A stretch of 21,438 bases of DNA from Flavobacteriales bacterium. GTDB lineage: Bacteria; Bacteroidota; Bacteroidia; Flavobacteriales_D; Cryomorphaceae. Positions 1-8,512 of the stretch are shown here, piece after piece. Made by a program: the position numbers and the translations under genes. The stretch covers positions 1 through 21,438 of the forward strand of contig JAIVHQ010000013.1 in NCBI GenBank assembly GCA_020200995.1. The letters run 5' to 3'. Positions within the stretch are counted from its first letter, which is position 1. Each line of letters starts with the position of its first letter. The notes beneath the pieces were generated by a model. It was not told the DNA's origin. It saw only the letters and a list, made by a program, of their open reading frames with translations, and did no database searches.

Positions 1-1283
1 TCGCCGATGTTGGCTTCTTCCTCAGGGCAGTCAAATACGGGAGCTTCCTCACAAGAAAGGTTGAGTGTGAAATTCCCTTCATTAGCGCTGAAACCGTGCA
101 CGAGGATGTAGTACGTCACACCTGCTTCGATGTCGGCTTCCAGGAAAGAAGCCCCACCAGAACCGCAGTTACCAAAGCTGTCATCGTTTCCTCCTACACA
201 TTCAAGTGCTTCGCATGATCCTGAGAAAACACGAATTTTGCTGTCATAGTCAGTATCGCACAGGTCGTAAGTGGCAGTACCGTCATAAGGAGCAGTGTAA
301 GTGTACCAAACACCACCACCGGTTCCATTTGTCGTTCCGCAGGAAGGCAGATCATCATTCAGAGTGCCTACTGTGGAGCCTGAAACAGACCCACCGCATT
401 CTACGGGAAGTGCGCCCGCGCAAACCTCATTGTCTGCAGGAACAACTCCTCCTGTACATTCGCATTCTTCGTTCCATTCGCTTCCGACCGTCGCGGGGTT
501 GCCGTCGTCACAAGCTGTGCCCGGTAAGGCAGAACCACCTTCCACGCCTTCGCAATCGAGGGGAGAAGAACATGTGGTACATTGAACCGTGGTAAATACA
601 CATGACGTTGCGGTGTTGCATGCAGCGTCAACCGTCCAGTGAACGAAGAGATCAACTCCCGAAACACCAGTAACACTTACAGCAGACGCTCCCGCAGCTA
701 TTACGGGTCCATTAACAGCACCTGAGCGTACGGTGATGTAGTTGTTTGCACTAACTGTAAACTCGTAATCAGCACCAGCTTCCACATTGGTGATTACAGA
801 GTACTCAGTTGCGAAATTACAACTTGAGATAGTCTGCACAACAGCATCATTGTTCAATACAACAGCCGCACCGGGAAACTGCGTTGAGTTTTCGCATTCG
901 AGGTCACCAATTAATACGCCGCCGGTGCAATCGCATTCTGCGTCGACTGTTGATCCCGTTGTCAGAGGATCTCCGTCGTCACATGCATCGCCGATATTGG
1001 CGTCTAAATCGGGGCAATCAGGAACACACTCAGCTGCGGGGCTTGAGGGCCCGCCCAAATCATCATAATCACCTTGGCAGATTCCATCCCAAGAGTTGTC
1101 ACAACAGAAAGGGTCAGCCGCAATGACAGCCGCGTATTCCGGACTGTTCACGTCAACCTGGCAGAACAACTCTCCTTCAGGGACTGCGGAGCACTCCTGT
1201 GCGCTCGCGCCCGTGGCGGAGAGTAAATAAAATGCGAAGAAGGTAAAACAGACCCCCAACGCTTTGGTAAAATACATCTTCAT
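1..1283 (-). CDS. Cys-rich secreted surface protein, C-terminus outside window
   Basis: The minus frame is open from an ATG at 1283 to the left edge (about 427 codons, no stop). It begins with a signal peptide (MKMYFTKALG... ending GASA-Q). Next comes a Cys-rich segment with the motif DPFCCDNSWDGIC, of a kind seen in many Bacteroidota and Planctomycete secreted proteins. Two copies of a short module of the form DACDDG(D/N)P...GS...EC(D/E)CTGG follow, and a third copy (PEEEANIG) begins at the edge. Between them lie a beta-rich domain (YSVITNVEAGADYEFTVSA... to the VQCTTC end) and a PPC/CUB-like domain (VWYTYTAPYDGTATYDLCD... YYILVHGF). I infer a secreted or surface-attached beta-sandwich protein, likely a T9SS cargo, but the sorting domain that would prove it lies outside the window. 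Catalytic function is not recognisable. Confidence 0.85.
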   Translation of the reverse strand, partial: MKMYFTKALGVCFTFFAFYLLSATGASAQECSAVPEGELFCQVDVNSPEYAAVIAADPFCCDNSWDGICQGDYDDLGGPSSPAAECVPDCPDLDANIGDACDDGDPLTTGSTVDAECDCTGGVLIGDLECENSTQFPGAAVVLNNDAVVQTISSCNFATEYSVITNVEAGADYEFTVSANNYITVRSGAVNGPVIAAGASAVSVTGVSGVDLFVHWTVDAACNTATSCVFTTVQCTTCSSPLDCEGVEGGSALPGTACDDGNPATVGSEWNEECECTGGVVPADNEVCAGALPVECGGSVSGSTVGTLNDDLPSCGTTNGTGGGVWYTYTAPYDGTATYDLCDTDYDSKIRVFSGSCEALECVGGNDDSFGNCGSGGASFLEADIEAGVTYYILVHGFSANEGNFTLNLSCEEAPVFDCPEEEANIG

Positions 1284-1673
1284 AATGGTAGATATTAGGT
1301 TAATGAAAAGTTTCAATTTCTAAGCCAACAAAGCTTAAAAATCATTTTTGGTTCGTCGAAGTTAATGATTTACCCGATGAATACGCAAGTTTTTAGTGAT
1401 CAAAGTTTATTGAAGTTTCTCGGATACACAGATTTCATTCGGTTAATAACCTGTTAATATTTTGTTAATGAATTCGATAAGTTGTGGCACGATGCTTTTC
1501 AGCAGGGTAAAAAAAAATTCGCATTTCCCGGTTTACTCTGTATTCTCCTTTACATGAGGCTTCGTCGATTTTGTATTTGTGCCGCCACGTGGTGAAATCA
1601 TCTTTTTTTGGAAAAAAAAAGCCGCAACTTTTGAGCTGCGGCTTGTTTTGAAGTTAACTGCCTAAATTCTGTT
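1284..1673. other. Intergenic region, 390 bp, no gene seen
   Basis: AT-rich spacer between two minus-strand genes. I see no coding frame, tRNA or repeat. It holds the terminator of the 1674-5648 gene on its right side. It should also carry the promoter of the gene starting at 1283. The only candidates on the minus strand are imperfect -7 boxes, TAAGCTTTG (1328-1336) and TAAACTTTG (1401-1409), each with one extra base relative to TAnnTTTG, so no promoter is called. Confidence 0.5.
1612..1644 (-). terminator. Rho-independent terminator of the surface-protein gene
   Basis: On the minus strand an 8-bp perfect stem (AAGCCGCA at 1644-1637 with TGCGGCTT at 1626-1619) with a 10-base loop is followed directly by a T run (1620-1612, overlapping the end of the stem). 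It sits 30 bases past the stop codon at 1674. This is a textbook intrinsic terminator for the 6043-to-1674 transcription unit. Confidence 0.85.
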
Positions 1674-4600
1674 TTATCGGGCCAAGAGAAATTTGTGAAT
1701 CACAGTTTCCCTGTCTGTGGTCAGCTTGTACACGTACAGCCCATTGGGAAGGTGTTCTCCATTAAATTGGAACCTGTATTCCAATTCGGCTTCCGCATCG
1801 CCACTGTAGATGGTCTGAATATTCCTTCCGCTGCTGTCAAATACCTCAAGTACTGCCTTTCCCGAATTGCGCACTGTAAAGGTCACATTCGAGATGCCTG
1901 GTCCGGGGTTGGGGTATGAGCTGAGTATTCCGTGTGGTTCAGTCCATGCAACCTGCTCCATTCCCGGCGCGCTGTCTTCCTCTCCTTCACAATTGTGCAA
2001 TGCCACCACACCATCTATATCAAAGGCATCGAAAGTGCCTGTCATCCCGTCATTGTTCAAGATTTTCACGTAGTTGGCATAACCCATCACGGGTGATGCT
2101 TCGCTGATGTCAATAAACGGCTCGCTTTTGCAAACGGTTCCCGCGTAGAGGAAGGACTCACCATCTGTGGATACATACACATCTGCGTACTCGGGATAGG
2201 ATGCACATCCGGGGGTTCCGAAGCTGGTTTCCAATACTTCCAGGTCGTAGCCGGGGCCGTTGGGGATGATTCCGTTAAATGAAAGCGTGAGTGAGCCTCC
2301 GTATCCAAGGCTTACAAAAACCAATGCGTCCGTTCCTTCAGGAGCACCTAAGGCCTGCCCGGGGTCGGTGCGCTCCGAGGGTATGAAGCCGCCGTTGATG
2401 TTGCTCCCTTCAATGTATTCGACCACTTCTGTGGCATAGCATTCACCTTGCAAGGGTAAATACGGAATGTTGATGCATCCGCCCGCCAGATCGCCGTTGA
2501 AAAAAGCCGAAGGGCCGTCTGAGATTGTGAGCTGATCGAGGACTTCTGCCTCAGGATCGTACACATACAGTCCGCCGGCAGCACCTGCCGCTCCGTTGGC
2601 AAACAGCAACTTTCCGTCTTCCATCACTGATACACCGTTAATTTCGGTCAGCGGCAATGTTATTGAGCCTCCTTGGGTGACATTGTATAAGGTATTGGTG
2701 GTGCGGTTGGCCAGCCAAAGGATTTCTCCGGAAAATTGCGTTTCCGTGAAGACCAGGTCTCCCCCTGATACGGGTAAGCCTGTAAACCGGGGCACTGCTA
2801 TGGCCTGGGTTTCTGTGAAGGTCACCTTATATATGGTATTGTTTGCCGATCGGGCCAGCCACAAGTCATCGTTGCCGTCGGTTACCGCTGAGGGAAACTG
2901 GCTCAAAGACTGGCCGCTTTCATTTACGATGGGTATACTTTCCAGAAGGTACTCGCCCGTCACGGGATCAAAGATGTCGATATTGCTGCCGCGGACGGCG
3001 TATATGAGGTTGTCTTTGGTCACTGCAATGTGGTTGTCGGCGGTGGAGAAGCCGGAGATTTCAATAAAATCGGCATTGCCGTCCTCGATGTATACGTTGT
3101 AGAGTTTGTTGTCGCTTCCGTTTTCAGGGTAGCCGGTGTAGTATGTTTCAAACCCTATGCAATTCGAAAATGCAGGAATGCCCGGACATTGCACTGATGT
3201 AAATTCAAACGGGTCGGACAGGTCAAAGCAATCGCCCTGGATTTCCGAAGCGCTGTTGCCTGGGTCCGTACCTGATAGCTCCCCGAAGTAGCCCAAGCGC
3301 CACACCAGGTAGGTTCCCGCTTCCGCAAAAACGAAAGGAGGTTCGAGGTCGCTTGCCAGCACGGTTCCGTCGGCGTCTGTGATCAACCAAAGGATTGACT
3401 GCCCTGCTGCCGTCGGGTCTTCTTCAGCCGAAATATCAACAGGACCCGCTTCGGTATTGCAAAAAGCGGGATCGGCATCGGTGGTGAGCACGCCTCCGTC
3501 GGCATTGCATGCGGGTACTTCGCAGTTTTCCACGCTCACGCCAATGGCATTCGACAAGTCGAAGCAGGTGCCCGAAATTGCTCCGGCATCGGCACCGATT
3601 TCAATGCCGTCGATCTCTCCGACAAAACCGATGCGCCAAATCAGAAATTCGCCGGCCTGGTCGAATACAAAAGTCGGTGAACCCGAGATGGAAGTGATGA
3701 TGAGGTTTTCGTCGGTTACGATCCAACCGGACGTTTGTCCGTTGGCGCCGCCGAGACCTGATACCGATACGCTCACCGACGAGAAGTCTTCGGCGCACAG
3801 CTCCGTGCTGTCAGTGGTCGATATGGTTCCCGCATTTGCGAAGTATTCCTGTACTTCGATGCCGTTGGAGAGGTCGAAGCAGGCTCCTTCGATATTGCTC
3901 ACATTGCTGCCATTCTCGACTCCCGATATCTCTCCGTCGTAGCTCAGGTGGTAGAACAGGCAGATGCCGTTACCGGGCACTCCCGACAGGTCGAAGGTAT
4001 TGCTCTCACTAGTCATAAAGATGTTGCCGTTTTGCCATGCGCCGATGTAGAGGCTGTTCTCACCCGAAGCGCCTTCGAGGTCGATTACAAACAGGTTGGG
4101 GGCCTCTTCGTCGCTTTTGCAAAAGGAGAGGGGAGAGGTGGTCGAAATCACACCGCCATCAACTTGACAGCCTTGGGGCAAGCAGTCTTCCACGGTAACC
4201 TCGATCGGATTTGACAGGTCGAAGCAGGTTCCCGAGATTGCTCCGGCATTCGCACCGACTTCCAGGCCTTCCACATTTCCCGAAAAGGCCAGTTTCCAAA
4301 CCGAAAAGGAGCCCGCTTCCGCAAAAATGAAGGGCGGAGTGCTTTCTGTGTCTACAATGGTGAGCGCGGGATCCGTGATGATCCACGTGGTGTTTTGGTC
4401 AAAGCCCAAGTCTTCATCAGTTGTAATGATGTCTATCCCCGTTTGCTCGTCAAGGCATACATTCAATGAATCAAAGGTGAATATTTCTCCCGCTTCCGCG
4501 AAAAAGGGCGCTAGCTGCACGGGGTTTGAAAGGTCGAAGCATATCCCGGAGATGTCCTGTGCGTTTTCACCGGTTTCGAGTCCGAGCACTTCACCATTGT

Positions 4601-5648
4601 AGGCGAGGTGCCAAAATACGTAGGTCGATTCCGTCCAGTTTTCGGTTATTTCCTCAAGGTCAAAGTTTCCATCAGCTGCTGTGGCTATGATGATGCCTGC
4701 TGTGTCGGTAAGCAGGAAGACGCTGTTTTCACCGGCATTGTCATCTACGGTGAGGTTAACTTCCGAAGCTCCTCCGGCTCCGAGGTTGCACAAACCTGCT
4801 GCGGGATCGGCAGTGAGCACACCGCCGCTTACTTCGCATACTTCCGAGGTGAGGCTTTGTGAGGCTATAAAGACCCCTGAATCGAAGGTGCCGTCACCCA
4901 CATCCGCAATGGCGAGCTTGAAAGTATATTCCTCACCGGGAGTCACTGCAAGGGAAGCGCTGAGCGGAACCGTAAATCCGTCGTATTCAATCGAAGTGCC
5001 ACCGATATTTTCAACGAAAAAATCGCTGTTGCCCAAGTCGTCCTCGCTGCAGTTAGCCAAGCTGCCGTTTGATCCGATAGATCCGTTATTCACCGTGTTG
5101 ATGGTCACCGGAATGTCGCTGTCGGGAAGCAATGCCAGGTTTACATTATTGAGACCGGGACCGGAGGCGAAAAAGGCAAACACGTCATTAAAGATCGAGC
5201 AAACGTACTCGTTATACTCTTCTGAAGAAAAAACGTAGGTGAACTCGACCTCATCACCGTCGGGTATAAAAGTAAACTCGAGGTAGCAGGCATCGAAGGT
5301 TGAGAAAGGGTTGACGAGGTCGTCAAGATCGATGTCACCATCAGCACCCCAATCTGTCGTGGTGCTGCCTGAAGTACTTGGTCCTCCTGCATCGGCTGCA
5401 GCCCCGGTGGTAAGCAGAATTCCGGAAGAGATGCCGATGTTGGTGGTTTCACCGTTCTCGAAAAATCCCGAAGCGCCGTCGGGACATACAAGTTCGGCAG
5501 AGACGACGGTGACGCCACTACCGGCGAGGTTTGTGGCAAAGTTCATTGCGCTCACGTCATCGGTTGTGATATCGAGCTGGGCAGAAGCGCCGGCCCAGGT
5601 GAGCAGGCCGCATATAAGAGCGCTCGTTTTTAAGATGTAAGATTTCAT
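1674..5648 (-). CDS. Choice-of-anchor L repeat protein with T9SS type A sorting domain
   Basis: 1324 residues. A signal peptide occupies residues 1-23 (GASA-Q). Residues about 25-270 match the choice-of-anchor L domain (SSGILLTTGAA, VFSSEEYNEYV, NDVFAFFASGPG, LAIADVGDGTFDSGVF). Residues about 273-822 hold five tandem modules, each ending in a CFDLS(N/D) motif (at about 371, 476, 591, 696, 808). Residues about 825-1060 look like a beta-propeller (NHIAVTKDNLIYAVRG, DLWLARSANNTIYKV). A galactose-binding-like domain follows, with a typical Por_Secre_tail from about residue 1243 (SYPNPGPGISNVTF ... NGLYVYKLTTD) to the end. This indicates export by Sec, then type IX secretion and attachment to the cell surface. 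The gene lies 23 bases after the small secreted protein gene, so the two are probably co-transcribed, and it ends at the terminator at 1612-1644. The exact role (adhesion, matrix) is inferred; no enzyme motif is visible. Confidence 0.92.
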   Translation of the reverse strand: MKSYILKTSALICGLLTWAGASAQLDITTDDVSAMNFATNLAGSGVTVVSAELVCPDGASGFFENGETTNIGISSGILLTTGAAADAGGPSTSGSTTTDWGADGDIDLDDLVNPFSTFDACYLEFTFIPDGDEVEFTYVFSSEEYNEYVCSIFNDVFAFFASGPGLNNVNLALLPDSDIPVTINTVNNGSIGSNGSLANCSEDDLGNSDFFVENIGGTSIEYDGFTVPLSASLAVTPGEEYTFKLAIADVGDGTFDSGVFIASQSLTSEVCEVSGGVLTADPAAGLCNLGAGGASEVNLTVDDNAGENSVFLLTDTAGIIIATAADGNFDLEEITENWTESTYVFWHLAYNGEVLGLETGENAQDISGICFDLSNPVQLAPFFAEAGEIFTFDSLNVCLDEQTGIDIITTDEDLGFDQNTTWIITDPALTIVDTESTPPFIFAEAGSFSVWKLAFSGNVEGLEVGANAGAISGTCFDLSNPIEVTVEDCLPQGCQVDGGVISTTSPLSFCKSDEEAPNLFVIDLEGASGENSLYIGAWQNGNIFMTSESNTFDLSGVPGNGICLFYHLSYDGEISGVENGSNVSNIEGACFDLSNGIEVQEYFANAGTISTTDSTELCAEDFSSVSVSVSGLGGANGQTSGWIVTDENLIITSISGSPTFVFDQAGEFLIWRIGFVGEIDGIEIGADAGAISGTCFDLSNAIGVSVENCEVPACNADGGVLTTDADPAFCNTEAGPVDISAEEDPTAAGQSILWLITDADGTVLASDLEPPFVFAEAGTYLVWRLGYFGELSGTDPGNSASEIQGDCFDLSDPFEFTSVQCPGIPAFSNCIGFETYYTGYPENGSDNKLYNVYIEDGNADFIEISGFSTADNHIAVTKDNLIYAVRGSNIDIFDPVTGEYLLESIPIVNESGQSLSQFPSAVTDGNDDLWLARSANNTIYKVTFTETQAIAVPRFTGLPVSGGDLVFTETQFSGEILWLANRTTNTLYNVTQGGSITLPLTEINGVSVMEDGKLLFANGAAGAAGGLYVYDPEAEVLDQLTISDGPSAFFNGDLAGGCINIPYLPLQGECYATEVVEYIEGSNINGGFIPSERTDPGQALGAPEGTDALVFVSLGYGGSLTLSFNGIIPNGPGYDLEVLETSFGTPGCASYPEYADVYVSTDGESFLYAGTVCKSEPFIDISEASPVMGYANYVKILNNDGMTGTFDAFDIDGVVALHNCEGEEDSAPGMEQVAWTEPHGILSSYPNPGPGISNVTFTVRNSGKAVLEVFDSSGRNIQTIYSGDAEAELEYRFQFNGEHLPNGLYVYKLTTDRETVIHKFLLAR
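3183..4832 (-). repeat. Five tandem about 105-115-residue modules in the choice-of-anchor L protein
   Basis: Each module follows the pattern GG(V/I) ... C ... (W/F)(L/I)(I/L)TD ... (P)FVFAEAG ... VW(R/K)L(A/G)(F/Y)(S/F)G ... G ... ISG(T/I)CFDLSN. CFDLS marks fall 105, 115, 105 and 112 residues apart, so the modules alternate between a shorter and a longer form. They probably form a rod of beta-sandwich units. The DNA copies are diverged, so the expansion is old. Confidence 0.8.
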
Positions 5649-5671
5649 GGTTTTGCTCTTTAATGGTCGGT

Positions 5672-6043
5672 TTATTCAGCGGCACTGCCGGGTTGAATGG
5701 CGGGAATGGGGAGTTTCTTATCGGAGAGGTAATCATTCCACTGCGCCGCGTCGTGGTCGGGGTGGTTTTTGATTTTCAGGTAGAGCACGGCCCTGTTTTG
5801 GCTGAGCACGGGGCGGTAAAAGTGAGATTCACCACCTTGGTTTCGGAAATATTCAATGGCTTCGGCATCATCCTGAAAATCGAAGTCCGATATGTCGATG
5901 TCGTAATTTCCGTCGGTGATTTCCTCGGCGGGTACTTCAACGGTGCCGTCCATGTGGAGTGTGGCTGTTTTGGACTGTGCCTGCACTTGTACAGTGGCTA
6001 AAAGCAGGGCGAATGCACTGCAAAGTTTGATCAATGGTTTCAT
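5672..6043 (-). CDS. Small secreted protein of unknown function
   Basis: 123 residues beginning with a clear signal peptide (MKPLIKLCSAFALLLATVQVQA-Q). The mature part is acidic (DGNYDIDISDFDFQDDAEAIEYF) and then carries YLKIKNHPDHDAAQWNDYL. I do not recognise a family. It is the first gene of a probable two-gene unit with the large T9SS protein 23 bases downstream, so it may be co-expressed with it as a small periplasmic or surface partner (inference). Upstream, the 189 bases to the ACMSD stop contain no further gene and no perfect TAnnTTTG box. Confidence 0.75.
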   Translation of the reverse strand: MKPLIKLCSAFALLLATVQVQAQSKTATLHMDGTVEVPAEEITDGNYDIDISDFDFQDDAEAIEYFRNQGGESHFYRPVLSQNRAVLYLKIKNHPDHDAAQWNDYLSDKKLPIPAIQPGSAAE

Positions 6044-6232
6044 CGGTGGTTGTGGTTTGGTTTCAATAATGGGTTAACGCCTTAAAGTAAACCATTAAAG
6101 GTGAGCTACCGAAAAAAAATCTGAAATAAATATGAAGAGTGGTCGGTTGATTAAGTGGGTTTGTCGCAGATTTTCGACACTTAATCGTTGATGGGGAGTC
6201 GTAATATCGATCCCTGCGGCTTGGGAATCGGT

Positions 6233-7240
6233 TCAGGAAAATTTTGCGCCGGGTAGGTCGAGCCACTCGAGTGCGGCGCCTGCCAGCAGGGCTTTTTTGG
6301 TCTTTTCCGGAAAGGATGAAGAGCGGATCAGGGTGCCCGGTGCGAGTTCGCCGAGCGGAAAGGGATAGTCGGTGCCCAGCGCCACTCGATTTTCGCCGAA
6401 AAGGCTGACGACGTGCCCGAGCACAGATTCTTCGTGCACCAACGAATCAATCCAAAACTTACCGAGGTAGTCGCGGGGGTTTACATTGTTGTCGATGGCG
6501 CAGAGGTCGGGCCTTACGTTGAAGCCGTGCTCTATGCGGCCGATGGTGGCGGGAAAGGACCCTCCGCCGTGGGCAAAAGCCACACGAAGGTTTGGCAATT
6601 TTTCAAACACGCCCCCGAATATCATGGAGCAGATGGCCAGCGAGGTTTCTGCGGGCATACCCACGAGCCAGGGTAGCCAGTAGCGCTCCATTTTGGACTT
6701 TCCCATCATGTCCCACGGATGCACAAATACGGCCATTTCCAGATCCTGACAGGCTTCGAATATCGGGAAGAGCATGGGGTCGTTGAGATTCCACTCGTTG
6801 ACATGTGAGCCAATTTCAACACCCGCCAGCCCGATGGCTTTGCACCTTCTGAGCTCTTCAATGGCCAGATCAGGGTCTTGCAAGGGCAGGGTGCCCAGGC
6901 CGATGAAGCGCTTCGGGTAGCGCGCCACGATGCCCGCTATGTGGTCATTGAGAAATTTTGAAACTTCAAGGCAGTGTGCCGGCTTGGCCCAATAGCTGAA
7001 CATCACCGGCACGGTGCTGAGGACTTGCACATCGACGTGGTGCTCGTTGCACTCCTTCATCCGCGCCTCGGCGTCCCAGCAATTGTCTTCTACTTCGCGG
7101 AAGAATTTGTTGTCCATCATCATTCTTGCACAGCACGGCTTGTGGTGGTCGAGGCTGATAAAGCCGCCGTAGCCGAAGCGCTCCCTGAAGTTTGGTATGT
7201 TTTCAGGGAGGATGTGCGTGTGAATGTCAATGGTAAACAT
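6233..7240 (-). CDS. 2-amino-3-carboxymuconate-6-semialdehyde decarboxylase (ACMSD)
   Basis: 335 residues, full length, amidohydrolase-2 superfamily. The protein closely resembles animal and bacterial ACMSD along its whole length (RFGYGG, STVPVMFSYWAKP, RFIGLGTLP, HVNEWNLN, YWLPWLVGMPAET, GTDYPFPLGEL). The expected zinc site is intact: H7 and H9 (DIHTHIL), H174 (FVHPWD) and D291 (GTDYPF); catalytic H224 (FAHGGG) and the substrate arginine near R48 are also present. The enzyme decarboxylates ACMS in the kynurenine branch of tryptophan breakdown, diverting it from quinolinate and NAD. The start codon lies inside the end of hemB (14-base overlap), so it is the last gene of the yidD-lipoprotein-hemB-ACMSD operon and probably translationally coupled. 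No other kynurenine-pathway gene is in the window. Confidence 0.93.
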   Translation of the reverse strand: MFTIDIHTHILPENIPNFRERFGYGGFISLDHHKPCCARMMMDNKFFREVEDNCWDAEARMKECNEHHVDVQVLSTVPVMFSYWAKPAHCLEVSKFLNDHIAGIVARYPKRFIGLGTLPLQDPDLAIEELRRCKAIGLAGVEIGSHVNEWNLNDPMLFPIFEACQDLEMAVFVHPWDMMGKSKMERYWLPWLVGMPAETSLAICSMIFGGVFEKLPNLRVAFAHGGGSFPATIGRIEHGFNVRPDLCAIDNNVNPRDYLGKFWIDSLVHEESVLGHVVSLFGENRVALGTDYPFPLGELAPGTLIRSSSFPEKTKKALLAGAALEWLDLPGAKFS

Positions 7241-8016
7241 AGCCTTCCTTCATTTTTTGGGCGAATTGCTTGGCCCAATAAGTGAGTATCACGTTGGCAC
7301 CGGCCCGGCGTATGCTCAGCAGCATCTCGCACATGGCGGCGTCCTCATCGAGCCAGCCTTTTGCGGCAGCAGCTTTTAGCATGGCGTATTCGCCACTCAC
7401 ATTGTAAGCGGCGATGGGCAGGTCTGAGTTTTGCGAAAGCAGTGAGATGACGTCGAGGTAGCACAGTGCGGGTTTCACCATCAATATGTCGGCGCCTTCG
7501 CTTTCGTCGAGGGCGGCTTCGCGGAGAGCTTCGGCCGAATTGGCGGGGCGCATCTGCCTGTGCGCAGCTCATACGCGCCAGGATGTCGAGGGTGAAATCA
7601 TTGAGTATTTTTCCGTCTTCCACAAAACCATCGTGACCGTCGCTGCTGTAGGGGTCCATGGCCACATCGCTCATGAGTACGGCTTCGGGAAACCGCTCCT
7701 TGACCGCCCTGATGTAGTGGAGGTAGAAGTTGTCGTCGTCGTGGCTGTAGGAAGCTGTTTTGTCCTTCAATTCATCGGCCACCGCCGGAAAGAGGACAAA
7801 ACTTTTAATCCCCAATTCCATGGAAGTCTCCACTTCTTTTAGAAGACCGTTGAGCCCGAGGCGGTTTTGTCCGGGAAGGGAGTCGATTGGCTCGTGGATA
7901 TCGTCGCCGTCGGCCACGAAAAGCGGCGAGATGAGGTGAGCCACATCCAGGTGTGTCTCGCGCACCCAGCTGCGTATCGCGGGCGATTTCCTGTTTCTGC
8001 GCGGCCTGTTATCCAC
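7227..8016 (-). pseudogene. hemB: hemB (porphobilinogen synthase) broken by an internal deletion
   Basis: Two frames together give a HemB missing its middle. The first runs from a GTG at 8016 (RPRRNRKSPAIRSWVRETHL ... DVAMDPYSSDGHDG ... EDGKILNDFTLDILARMSCAQA). The second resumes at about 7556 with QMRPANSAEALREAALDE and reads to the stop at 7227, keeping the Schiff-base lysine in MVKPALCYLD and the NVSGEY motif. Between AQA and QMRPAN, family members have about 65 further residues (GADIVAPSDMMDGRIGAI ... SAKYASAFYGPFR ...), including the other active-site lysine. Observed pieces (155 + 108 residues) plus about 65 equal the usual length of about 328. The join is at a CAG shared by both sides (7554-7556). 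As drawn the gene cannot make active enzyme. It is either a real microhomology deletion or an assembly error. It overlaps the lipoprotein gene by 8 bases. Confidence 0.88.
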
Positions 8017-8512
8017 GTTGTTCGTACTTTTCGATGGTGTCCATCAGGTTGCCGATTTCCACAGCCACTTCGTTGAGCCTTCCGCGCAGTGCTTTTTGCA
8101 ATTCGAGTACTTCCTTGTCGCTCATTCCGCGCAGCATATCATCATTTTCGCGGGCATGCTTGTGGTGGTGGCTGTCGTCTCCGTGGTCGTGCAGGTGCTC
8201 AAAGTCGTAACCAGGGACGCCCACCAGTGACTCTTCCCAGCCTTCCAGAATATCAATGCTCTTTTCTATGCTGCGGAGCATGGACTTGTTTGCTGACTGT
8301 TTCTCGGCATTCAGAGATTCCATCCGAGCTTCGATTTCTTCGCGCTTGTCGATGAGGGCGTGGTAAATGGAGTCGTATTTCACGAGCATCTCCTCGTGAA
8401 TGGCTGCCGCTTCTTTCAATTGGCGGTTGCCCGATTTTCCTTCACACCCTACAAAGCCCACCATCAAGATGGCCATGACCGATAGTAGGGCGATTTTCAT
8501 TTTCATCATCAT
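8009..8512 (-). CDS. Small His-rich coiled-coil lipoprotein
   Basis: 167 residues. The N-terminus (MMMKMKIALLSVMAILMVGFVGCEG) has a lipoprotein signal with a likely lipobox Cys at 23. The mature part is helical and charged, with coiled-coil character at about 30-85 (EEMLVKYDSIYHALIDKREE) and again near the C-terminus (LRGRLNEVAVEIGNLMDTIE). A His-rich stretch lies between them (HLHDHGDDSHHHKHAR), which could bind Zn, Ni or Cu (inference). I do not recognise a named function; short helical lipoproteins like this are common in Bacteroidota. The start overlaps the yidD stop by 4 bases (ATGA) and the end overlaps hemB by 8, indicating co-translation in one operon. Confidence 0.85.
   Translation of the reverse strand: MMMKMKIALLSVMAILMVGFVGCEGKSGNRQLKEAAAIHEEMLVKYDSIYHALIDKREEIEARMESLNAEKQSANKSMLRSIEKSIDILEGWEESLVGVPGYDFEHLHDHGDDSHHHKHARENDDMLRGMSDKEVLELQKALRGRLNEVAVEIGNLMDTIEKYEQRG

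Noticed and set aside
206..1126. Several plus-strand and alternative-frame open frames at the left end
   Set aside because: They lie entirely inside the coherent minus-strand coding sequence with signal peptide and repeats (1-1283), so they are shadow frames.
6208..6230. Hairpin CGATCCC/GGGAATCG near the ACMSD stop as a terminator
   Set aside because: The stem has a bulge and no T run follows on the minus strand, so it does not meet the pattern of an intrinsic terminator.
6063..6266. 67-codon minus-strand frame past the ACMSD end
   Set aside because: It overlaps the end of ACMSD in another frame, has a basic random composition and no homology that I can recognise.
7540..7570. Simple one-base frameshift in hemB
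   Set aside because: Restoring the frame would still leave about 65 conserved residues missing, so a deletion is needed, not a single indel.
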